NCBI GenBank assembly: GCA_021823945.1
Contig: JAKALW010000097.1
Location: 1-5,246 of the forward strand
Source: Microcaldota archaeon
GTDB taxonomy: Archaea > Micrarchaeota > Micrarchaeia > Anstonellales > VGKX01
Direction: 5' to 3'
DNA length: 5,246 nucleotides
This document shows positions 1 through 5,246 of this stretch, piece by piece (positions within the stretch are counted from its first letter, which is position 1; every line of letters begins with the position of its first letter). The notes under the pieces were generated by a model. The model did no database searches. It saw nothing but the letters and a program-made list of their open reading frames with translations, and was not told the origin of the DNA. Both the position numbers and the translations under genes were made by a program.

Positions 1-2
1 AT

Positions 3-2003
3 GGGGATTTGAAATCCGCCCAGGATATCCTGCCCTCATTGAAAAAAGCAATTGCAGAGGTCCAGAATTACAGTTCTGATCCAGCCACCCAAAAAGGGCT
101 GCTTCTCATGTCCGCGCAATTGTCTTCCCTGGTTGAGTCAGGAAAATTGAATGACGCGAAATACAAGGCCAAAGAGCTTGAGATGGTTGCAGTGGTTGGC
201 GTGAAGCCGGCTAATGTAAGCTCCGCCCTGGACTATACCAATAAGGCAGGTTTCCTTGGCTGGACCAGCGACCCTCGCGAAAGGGCATTTCTTACTGATT
301 TAGTCGTTTGTTCCGGCCCAATTGTTGGCACGCTGCAGATGGCGTGGGACACAGGGTGGTATGCAGTTGACGCAGTCCAAAACTGGAAAAATACTGACAA
401 GCGCAATGTCGATTTGATAAATACCGGAATAATGGCAGGTTTTACTGCTTTCAGCGCTTGGATGGATTATCGGATGGTCAAGGGTTACGGCAAGGAGGAT
501 GCTACAGCAAGCAAGTTCAGCCTGGCACGCGTTACCGCGTATCTAATGACCAAATCTGGAAAAGAAGCTACTGAAGCATTGCTGAAAGAAGGCTCTCTCA
601 TGCTGACAAAAGAGCAGATAACATCCCTGGTTAAACAAGAGGCAATCAAGCTTACAGAGCCACAGATAGAGGCATTGGTCAAAGAAGGCGTTGAAATAGG
701 CGGCAAGAAGGCTACCAAGGAAGCATTGACTCAAATGTCAGAAAAAGGCATCAAAATCGCCCTTGACAACATCAGCAAGGAAGGCTATGTTATTGCGGCG
801 GATCTTGGAAAAGAGACTATTGACGCAACCATGAAAACCCTTTCAAGAACCCAATTGTTAGCGCTTGCGGATGCTGGCGGAATTAAAATAATCACCAAAG
901 GAGGGCGCACTCTTAATCCTGCTAAGTTGATAGCGCGTGAAGTAAAAGCCCTCACTGGGGACGAATTGAAGATATCAAAAGAACTAATCGAAGAAATCGA
1001 GAAATATGGGTTGATCCGCCTTAGCAGTGAAGAACTCGCAGACTTGTCCAAATTGGGCGCGAATAGGGTTTCTGACATATTCCAAACTGCCATAAGAGAC
1101 CTTGAAAAAATCGAGGCGCTTAACGCTGTCAAAAAGGGCATTGTCAAGAAAGGCATTGAAGATGGAAAAGACTTACTGAAGAATAAAGTCAAACCCAAAA
1201 CATCCAAAGCAGTGGAGCAAATTAAAAAAATAGTGGAGCACCCTATTGAAACATCCCCCACCGTTCAAATAATCAAAGAGAGTTCCACGACTGATATTAT
1301 TTTGAATTCGTCCGGCGTTGTAGTATCTGCCGCAACTGATTTAGGTGTTCATCTGAGCGCTGATGTTCTGGGTATTGGCGGCTGGCTTGGAAATAAAGCA
1401 TGGACAATTGCAAAAATATCCGGGCGCACAGCAAAGTATGCCCCGTATACGTATCCTCTGAGCAGAACCACAAATTTTCTTCTCAAAGATTGGGCTATTG
1501 TAAAGCAAGACGGCACTACGGCTACACTGCAGACCAATCAGCAACAGGTTCCTCAGCCTCAAAATAAAACAACAGCAACTCTTATCCAAAATACAACCGC
1601 TTCCGCCTATAGCATCTCGCCAGTGGATGCGTCCCTTGCCAATTCAAAATCAATTAATGTGGAGCAGGGCAAGGCGTTCCAATTCAGGCTGAACGAGACC
1701 AGGCAAAACGTGCCGCAAGGAACAGAAAATGTCAATTACGGGCATTTCCAGGTCGAGAAATTGAATCCGTCTGGCCAATGGGAAATAGTGCAAGATGTTG
1801 CCAGCCTGATTAAACCGGATGCTAATGACAGGACAATCGCCACTTTAATATCCAATGAAGTTGGCGCGCAATTCAGGATTACCCCACTGTCTGTCGCACC
1901 TGACGGCAAACCTCCTGTTATTTTGAGTAATGGAACAGTGACTGTGACTGTGACAAAAACCGTAGTTCAACCTGTGGCTAAAAAAGAAGCGGATAACTTT
2001 TAG
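3..2003 (+). CDS. Large helical protein with C-terminal Ig-like region; 5' end probably outside window
   Basis: I do not recognise a family. The frame is open to the left edge (GGG GAT precede the first possible start, TTG at 9), so the gene is probably 5'-partial; numbering here counts from that TTG (664 residues). Residues 5-64 are helical. Residues 94-124 and 136-157 are moderately hydrophobic, rich in A, G, V and W, and could be amphipathic or membrane-associated helices. Residues 180-385 are Lys/Glu-rich helices with degenerate repeats of the form L(T/S)xx(Q/E)(I/L)xxL. Residues 428-465 are a second hydrophobic stretch. Residues 505-530 form a Gln/Thr/Pro linker. Residues 533-652 alternate polar and hydrophobic residues like a beta-sandwich (VEQGKAFQFRL, QWEIVQDV, AQFRITPL, final strand TVTVTVT), which I infer to be Ig-like. 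No catalytic motif is visible. The next gene starts nine bases after the TAG, indicating an operon. The N-terminal part resembles the third gene's product. The reading frame is very secure; the domain labels are inference. Confidence 0.93.
   Translation, partial: GDLKSAQDILPSLKKAIAEVQNYSSDPATQKGLLLMSAQLSSLVESGKLNDAKYKAKELEMVAVVGVKPANVSSALDYTNKAGFLGWTSDPRERAFLTDLVVCSGPIVGTLQMAWDTGWYAVDAVQNWKNTDKRNVDLINTGIMAGFTAFSAWMDYRMVKGYGKEDATASKFSLARVTAYLMTKSGKEATEALLKEGSLMLTKEQITSLVKQEAIKLTEPQIEALVKEGVEIGGKKATKEALTQMSEKGIKIALDNISKEGYVIAADLGKETIDATMKTLSRTQLLALADAGGIKIITKGGRTLNPAKLIAREVKALTGDELKISKELIEEIEKYGLIRLSSEELADLSKLGANRVSDIFQTAIRDLEKIEALNAVKKGIVKKGIEDGKDLLKNKVKPKTSKAVEQIKKIVEHPIETSPTVQIIKESSTTDIILNSSGVVVSAATDLGVHLSADVLGIGGWLGNKAWTIAKISGRTAKYAPYTYPLSRTTNFLLKDWAIVKQDGTTATLQTNQQQVPQPQNKTTATLIQNTTASAYSISPVDASLANSKSINVEQGKAFQFRLNETRQNVPQGTENVNYGHFQVEKLNPSGQWEIVQDVASLIKPDANDRTIATLISNEVGAQFRITPLSVAPDGKPPVILSNGTVTVTVTKTVVQPVAKKEADNF
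603..698 (+). repeat. Two adjacent 16-residue degenerate helical repeats in the first protein
   Basis: Residues 199-214 (LTKEQITSLVKQEAIK) and 215-230 (LTEPQIEALVKEGVEI) align without gaps, sharing L, T, Q, I, L, V, K and flanking hydrophobic positions. Looser copies occur at about residues 278-294 (LSRTQLLALADAGGIKI) and 338-353 (LSSEELADLSKLGANR). The DNA copies have diverged, so this is an old protein-level repeat rather than a recent tandem duplication. The pattern suits short helices packed in a solenoid or helical bundle, which is inference. Confidence 0.6.
1938..1955 (+). repeat. Three 6-base units GTGACT/GTGACT/GTGACA
   Basis: Three head-to-tail hexamers, the last with one substitution, encode VTVTVT in the predicted final beta strand of the first protein. 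The length is a multiple of three, so unit gain or loss would keep the frame. It may simply reflect a Val-Thr strand. Confidence 0.6.
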
Positions 2004-2008
2004 GTGAT
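2002..2008 (+). promoter_or_regulatory. Shine-Dalgarno AGGTGAT deciding the start of the second gene
   Basis: AGGTGAT overlaps the TAG stop of the first gene (2001-2003) and matches the complement of the archaeal 16S rRNA 3' end (GGAGGTGATC). It sits four bases upstream of ATG 2013. The in-frame GTG at 2004 lies inside this site and so is not a likely start. The stop/SD overlap suggests translational coupling of the first two genes. Confidence 0.75.
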
Positions 2009-2012
2009 ATTA

Positions 2013-4421
2013 ATGGCTTATGCACACGCGGAAAAAATTGAGACAGCTGCGCAGGTAAATTCAAAAATTGAACAATTGAACAAATTGATTGCTTCAGGCA
2101 CCAATGCGGATTTTAATAAGAATTATGTGAAAAATTTAAATGATTATAAAACGGTCCTCGAAGCCCTCCAAAAACCCAAGCCTGAGGCTTCATATGCTAA
2201 TTTGAAGGAAGCTTACATTGAACTTTTCGATTTGCGGGAAAAGTATATCCATGCCTTAACAAATAATCAAGACACTGCCGGCCTAAAAACAGCATCCCTG
2301 GCAAAAATTGAAGAAATTAACAAGCTAACCAAGGAAATAGCTAACAAGCAATTGGAAAACAAGCTGGCGCCCGACACAACATCTTCCGATACATCGAAAA
2401 CAACGCCTAAAAAAGTTGAACCAGCCCCATATGCGGAGAATACTCCTGAATGGTTCAACTGGCAGTCCACACTTGCTGGCTGGGTAAAGTCAGACCTCCT
2501 CGTTCTCCAGGCGGATGCGAAAAATAATGACGCATGGACACGCCTTAAGGAAAATGCTAAGGATCTATCATATAACTTAGGAAAAATAGACCAGAAGTAC
2601 CTCAATGAAGATTTGAAACAACTGCTTGTATTTGCGACTTCACTTAATAATCAGCTAAACAGGGACAATAATCTTGACGTTTCTGCCCAAGGCCCCAACT
2701 ATGTGATTAACATGGATAGATTCATCTCCCAAATGGGTGCAATAACCTCTCCCTCCAAAGAGAATGGTTCTCCAACAAACATGCCTGGCCAAGACGCCAA
2801 GACCAATACCAGTTTCGACCCGGCAAAGACCAACAAGGCAAAATACTATGGCGGCTTGCCCGGCATATCCGGCCTTGTGGGTTTCCTTACGGACAAGGGC
2901 GCAAGCGAGAACACGGCGAAGCAGATTGCCATGCTTGTGTCCTACGACGTGAAATACGGCGGCGGAATGCTCAAGGATGCCGGGATTAAAGGTTCCGAAT
3001 CCACCCAGACTGCGGCCGTCAGGAATTACATCAAGGCGGCTTACGACTCGCTCACAACTGACGCCGCGAAGGCGCAGTTCCTGCAGGACCTCGCGGAATT
3101 CTACTACAACGGCGTTGGCAAGGCCAGGAAGCAGATAGCCTTGTATGCCTCTGACAAGGAGAGCGTGAAGGGCAACAAGTTCATAGACGCCCTTTTCGCG
3201 AAGAACGAAAACCTTTCTGCGGAAATGAAGTCCTTAAGCATAGGGCTTGATCAATTTTCAGAGGGCCTCTTCAATGGCTACGGAGTAAAATCCGTCAAGT
3301 TCGACTACAAGAATTCCGATTTCAACGTGAAGGACCTCAATCACCCGCTTGAAGGCGAGGCTAAGTTCTCAATCACGCTTGACAACGGGAAAATAGTGGA
3401 GGGCTCAATAGCAAACCACATCATCGGCGCATACCTCGCAGCCATTTCAGGGAACGACGCTGACAAGACAGGGGAGGCATTGAAAGGCATTGTGGCATAT
3501 CTTGAATCGCAAAAAACAATAACCAAAACCGTTGCGCCCAAAGACCTGGAACCAAAGGACCTGAAGAAAGAGCCCGTGAAAGACATCAGCCAGCAAACTG
3601 CAATTGATAAGGCATTGGACTTGGTTGACACGAAGAAGGAACAGCAACAGCCGCTCATTTTCAGGCCCCGCGAGCTTGAATCCGCAGTGAACAGCATCTT
3701 AAACTCCACTGGTAAGACAGACTGGGAATCCATCTACGGAACACTCGCACAAGCAAGCAAGGAGGACGTCAAGGCGGAAATCGACGGGCTCGTGGCAAAA
3801 ATAAACGGCTTTTCGCTGGCGCAGCTTGACGGCAGGCTCAATCCGGTAGAGAAGGAGAAATATGACTTCGCACTTCTCCAGCTTGTCAGTTTCTATAAGA
3901 TGAACTTTGGCCCGCTTGAGGATGTCAGCCGCATTTCGGGCGTATCAGTCCAGGAGCACTCCCTCACCGTCCTTTCGGGCAGGATTGGCTGGACATCGAC
4001 AAATGCGTTTTCACCGGCGTATTCCAAGTACAATGACTTCATGGTAAAGCTTTTCCAGGAGAGCAAGGATTCAGAACTGGTCCTTGGAAGCGGGATACTC
4101 AAGGACCCGGCGAAATTCTCAATGGACCTGGAGAAGGCGCTGCCGCTTGTATTTTCAGGAGTTTCCTATGACGCTGCCAAGAAGACTGTCACAGTGAAGA
4201 CCAGGAAAACCCTGTCCATAAGCAAGGCGGCGGAAAACATACTCCAGGGCGATGAAGGGCTTCAAAACAAGGATAAAGTGAAGCAGACAGAACCCAAGGG
4301 ATACATCCAGAACAATGCCAACATAAAGCAGGAGCAGAATACAAAAGCGGATGAGCAGCAGCCAAACCTGGACGACATTCCATTGGACGACCTGAAGAAA
4401 ATGAAGCCTGTGGAAAAGTAA
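2013..4421 (+). CDS. 802-residue multidomain helical protein, unknown function
   Basis: I do not recognise a family. ATG 2013 is chosen because AGGTGAT lies four bases upstream; the in-frame GTG at 2004 is part of that site. Four probable globular parts are joined by polar linkers: residues 8-118 (Lys/Glu/Asn-rich helices, coiled-coil-like), a Thr/Ser/Pro linker at 120-140, a helical part at 142-225 with four Trp (147, 150, 157, 175), a Ser/Pro/Asn linker at 242-275, a mixed helical and beta part at 276-500 (beta-like around 425-465), a Lys/Pro/Gln linker at 505-550, a fourth part at 551-740 (beta-like around 713-736), and a Gln/Lys/Asp-rich tail at 745-802. No signal peptide, clear transmembrane helix or catalytic motif is visible. 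Base composition and Lys codon use change sharply at the 242-275 linker. It is the second gene of an operon and is followed by a probable terminator. The frame is certain; the domain limits are estimates. Confidence 0.96.
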   Translation: MAYAHAEKIETAAQVNSKIEQLNKLIASGTNADFNKNYVKNLNDYKTVLEALQKPKPEASYANLKEAYIELFDLREKYIHALTNNQDTAGLKTASLAKIEEINKLTKEIANKQLENKLAPDTTSSDTSKTTPKKVEPAPYAENTPEWFNWQSTLAGWVKSDLLVLQADAKNNDAWTRLKENAKDLSYNLGKIDQKYLNEDLKQLLVFATSLNNQLNRDNNLDVSAQGPNYVINMDRFISQMGAITSPSKENGSPTNMPGQDAKTNTSFDPAKTNKAKYYGGLPGISGLVGFLTDKGASENTAKQIAMLVSYDVKYGGGMLKDAGIKGSESTQTAAVRNYIKAAYDSLTTDAAKAQFLQDLAEFYYNGVGKARKQIALYASDKESVKGNKFIDALFAKNENLSAEMKSLSIGLDQFSEGLFNGYGVKSVKFDYKNSDFNVKDLNHPLEGEAKFSITLDNGKIVEGSIANHIIGAYLAAISGNDADKTGEALKGIVAYLESQKTITKTVAPKDLEPKDLKKEPVKDISQQTAIDKALDLVDTKKEQQQPLIFRPRELESAVNSILNSTGKTDWESIYGTLAQASKEDVKAEIDGLVAKINGFSLAQLDGRLNPVEKEKYDFALLQLVSFYKMNFGPLEDVSRISGVSVQEHSLTVLSGRIGWTSTNAFSPAYSKYNDFMVKLFQESKDSELVLGSGILKDPAKFSMDLEKALPLVFSGVSYDAAKKTVTVKTRKTLSISKAAENILQGDEGLQNKDKVKQTEPKGYIQNNANIKQEQNTKADEQQPNLDDIPLDDLKKMKPVEK
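3537..3566 (+). repeat. Two 15-base units encoding PKDLE/PKDLK in a linker
   Basis: CCCAAAGACCTGGAA is followed directly by CCAAAGGACCTGAAG, encoding residues 509-518 of the second protein. The units differ at three bases, two of them synonymous and one changing Glu to Lys. The repeat lies in the charged linker between the third and fourth parts, where length is usually under weak constraint. Confidence 0.55.
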
Positions 4422-4436
4422 GGAATTGGAAGAACC

Positions 4437-4501
4437 AGCCCGGGCGGCATGGTCCATTCGGCTTTCCGCCGGCTCCATACTTTTCCCCTAAGGCCTTTTT
4501 T
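4437..4501 (+). terminator. Probable transcription terminator after the second gene
   Basis: Sixteen bases after the stop codon, AGCC (4437-4440) plus GGCGG (4443-4447) can pair with CCGCC (4466-4470) plus GGCT (4471-4474), giving nine pairs with a two-base bulge and an 18-base loop. T4 (4481-4484) and T6 (4496-4501) follow. The T6 lies in the loop of a second small inverted repeat, AAGGC (4490-4494) with GCCTT (4503-4507). T-tracts on the sense strand are the main known archaeal termination signal; the hairpin's contribution is uncertain. Confidence 0.5.
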
Positions 4502-4540
4502 CGCCTTCTAAATGCATGTTTTTGGGATATGTTGCAACTC

Positions 4541-4548
4541 TTTATATT
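4541..4548 (+). promoter_or_regulatory. TATA box (TTTATATT) for the third gene
   Basis: TTTATATT closely matches the archaeal TATA-box consensus. Transcription usually starts about 25 bases downstream, here near 4567-4571, which leaves a leader of about 87-91 bases before ATG 4658. The bases just upstream (CAACTC) are not a strong BRE, and that lowers confidence. Its place after the probable terminator fits an independent promoter. Confidence 0.55.
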
Positions 4549-4575
4549 CCTTTACTGAGCCTTTTCCAAAACCTG

Positions 4576-4616
4576 CTTGCAAATTGCCAAAATGATATCC
4601 GCATGCAATTTACAAG
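4576..4616 (+). promoter_or_regulatory. First inverted repeat in the leader of the third gene
   Basis: CTTGCAAATTGC (4576-4587) is the reverse complement of GCAATTTACAAG (4605-4616) except at one position (4580 against 4612). The spacer is 17 bases. In RNA this gives a 12-position stem with a single mismatch, plus a possible G-U pair at 4575/4617. It begins within about ten bases of the predicted transcript start. It could be a 5'-leader hairpin or a DNA operator; the sequence alone does not decide. Confidence 0.6.
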
Positions 4617-4619
4617 TCA

Positions 4620-4642
4620 GATAAATTTAGTGGAAATTTATC
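4620..4642 (+). promoter_or_regulatory. Second, perfect inverted repeat just upstream of the ribosome site
   Basis: GATAAATTT (4620-4628) and AAATTTATC (4634-4642) are perfect 9-base inverted repeats separated by AGTGG. The repeat starts three bases after the first one ends and stops five bases before the Shine-Dalgarno. As RNA it is an AT-rich 9-bp hairpin with a 5-base loop. As DNA it resembles a dimeric-regulator operator. Its left arm also contains TATA-like ATAAATTTA, so it could overlap a secondary promoter. Confidence 0.65.
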
Positions 4643-4647
4643 ATCCT

Positions 4648-4653
4648 CGGTGG
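4648..4653 (+). promoter_or_regulatory. Shine-Dalgarno CGGTGG for the third gene
   Basis: GGTG at 4649-4652 matches the same part of the archaeal 16S 3' end used by the second gene and lies five bases before ATG 4658. This fixes the start of the third gene. Confidence 0.65.
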
Positions 4654-4657
4654 GAAT

Positions 4658-5246
4658 ATGTCAAATTCTAAGATTAGCCTGGGCAATGCAAAAGATACGT
4701 TGCTGGACAGCCCCAAGCAGGCCTATTCTCCAAAAGGGAATTTCCAAAAAATCAAACTGGCGGGCAAAGCCCTGTTTTTCTCCTATTTCGCGTCGCATTC
4801 CATGGCATTTGGCGCCGAAGTTTTTGCAAAGGAATATAAGGGATTGAAGGCACAATCTACCTTAGAATCCGCATATGTGGTGAGCCCCGACATGTCACAA
4901 TTCAAAACCGCCCCAATCGAGACACCTGACAACAGGCAGGAACTGCTCAACAAGGTAAAGGACAGCATGAAAAACATTGAGGCTGAACTCAAGAAACTTG
5001 ATTCTGCAGTGAAATCTGGCAATATCCCGAACGCAAAAACCGCCAGGTACAACATAAGCTTGGAAGTGGCAAGCCTTATCGGTTCCCTGAATGTGCTTGA
5101 AGGTCAGTTGAAAAGCAGCAAGGACATAAGCTCTTTGAAAAACGTTCAGGATTACCTGGCGAAATTGCAGCTTTTCGTGCTTTCCAGTTCGGCGGCTGGC
5201 GCAGCCGGCTCGCATCTTGACGCGGCGCTTAATTCCAAGAAAGGCC
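4658..5246 (+). CDS. N-terminal part of a third helical protein, probable paralogue of the first; runs off the right edge
   Basis: From ATG 4658 the frame has no stop to the end of the window (196 full codons), so the gene is 3'-partial. The start is supported by GGTG five bases upstream. Residues 1-30 are polar. Residues 33-57 (starting KLAGKALFFSYFASHSMAF) are moderately hydrophobic: a weak membrane or signal-anchor candidate, but it begins about 30 residues in. Residues 91-175 are helical, Lys/Leu/Glu-rich and coiled-coil-like. Residues 176-185 are Ser/Ala/Gly-rich. Three features match the first protein in order: LDSAVKSG (114-121), YLxxL (166-170) and LDAALNSK (187-194). I infer that the missing remainder resembles the first protein, perhaps including repeats and an Ig-like end. 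It has its own TATA box and structured leader, so it may be regulated separately from the upstream pair. Function unknown. Confidence 0.88.
   Translation, partial: MSNSKISLGNAKDTLLDSPKQAYSPKGNFQKIKLAGKALFFSYFASHSMAFGAEVFAKEYKGLKAQSTLESAYVVSPDMSQFKTAPIETPDNRQELLNKVKDSMKNIEAELKKLDSAVKSGNIPNAKTARYNISLEVASLIGSLNVLEGQLKSSKDISSLKNVQDYLAKLQLFVLSSSAAGAAGSHLDAALNSKKG

Noticed and set aside
1..12. ATG at base 1
   Set aside because: It reaches TGA after three codons and cannot start a gene here; at most it is the tail of an upstream frame.
785..1261. 158-codon open frame on the minus strand
   Set aside because: It lies wholly inside the first gene, is rich in Ser/Phe/Leu as expected of the antisense of a Lys/Glu/Ala-rich gene, and has no convincing ribosome site.
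2004..2006. GTG as start of the second gene
   Set aside because: It lies within AGGTGAT, which is well placed for ATG 2013.
3341..3733. 130-codon open frame on the minus strand
   Set aside because: Antisense shadow of the second gene with Ser/Phe/Cys-rich composition; the + strand frame is far longer and has a good Shine-Dalgarno.
4155..4478. Minus-strand frame starting in the intergenic region and entering the second gene
   Set aside because: Most of it is antisense to the secure second gene. The intergenic part is the terminator-like stem-loop, and no promoter or ribosome site is evident.
4621..4629. ATAAATTTA as the main TATA box
   Set aside because: A start about 25 bases on would be near 4650, inside the ribosome site. 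TTTATATT at 4541 leaves a leader that keeps the Shine-Dalgarno. Kept only as a secondary possibility.
4422..4657. tRNA, C/D-box RNA or CRISPR in the intergenic region
   Set aside because: No cloverleaf, no paired RTGATGA and CTGA boxes (only an isolated CTGA at 4555), and no repeated spacer pattern.
4650..4847. 65-codon + strand frame overlapping the third gene
   Set aside because: It begins inside the Shine-Dalgarno of the third gene. The frame from ATG 4658 stays open to the window end and has helical, paralogue-like composition, so this is a shadow.
1..5246. Insertion sequence or integrase
   Set aside because: No transposase or recombinase motifs, no terminal inverted repeats around a gene and no target duplication.

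Overview
The window looks archaeal. Two start codons are preceded by Shine-Dalgarno cores of the archaeal GGTG(AT) type. The third gene has a TTTATATT TATA box about 25 bases ahead of a plausible transcript start. AGG is a major arginine codon (6 of 8 arginines in the last two thirds of the second gene). GC content is mixed, roughly 40-56 percent by hand count. Large lysine-rich helical proteins without recognisable enzyme domains would suit a DPANN-type or poorly sampled euryarchaeal lineage, but that placement is inference.

Layout, all on the + strand: (1) bases 3-2003, a protein of at least 664 residues that is open to the left edge, with an alpha-helical N-terminal half, degenerate helical repeats and a C-terminal beta-rich, Ig-like region. 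(2) Bases 2013-4421, an 802-residue multidomain helical protein nine bases downstream and almost certainly cotranscribed with the first. (3) Bases 4422-4657, a 236-base intergenic region holding a GC-rich stem-loop with T-tracts (probable terminator), a TATA box, two consecutive inverted repeats and a Shine-Dalgarno. (4) Bases 4658 to the right edge, the first 196 codons of a third gene that continues beyond the window.

I recognise none of the three proteins as a named family. The most informative relation is internal. The third protein (residues 114-196) and the first (residues 38-130) share three collinear landmarks at similar spacing, so they look like diverged paralogues. The second protein carries a version of the first landmark near its N terminus. 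The locus therefore appears to be a run of related or modular helical proteins. The first two genes form one transcription unit, and the third has its own promoter and an unusually structured leader. There is no sign of a mobile element, CRISPR array, tRNA or rRNA. Function is unknown; a structural, surface or interaction role is only a guess from the architecture.
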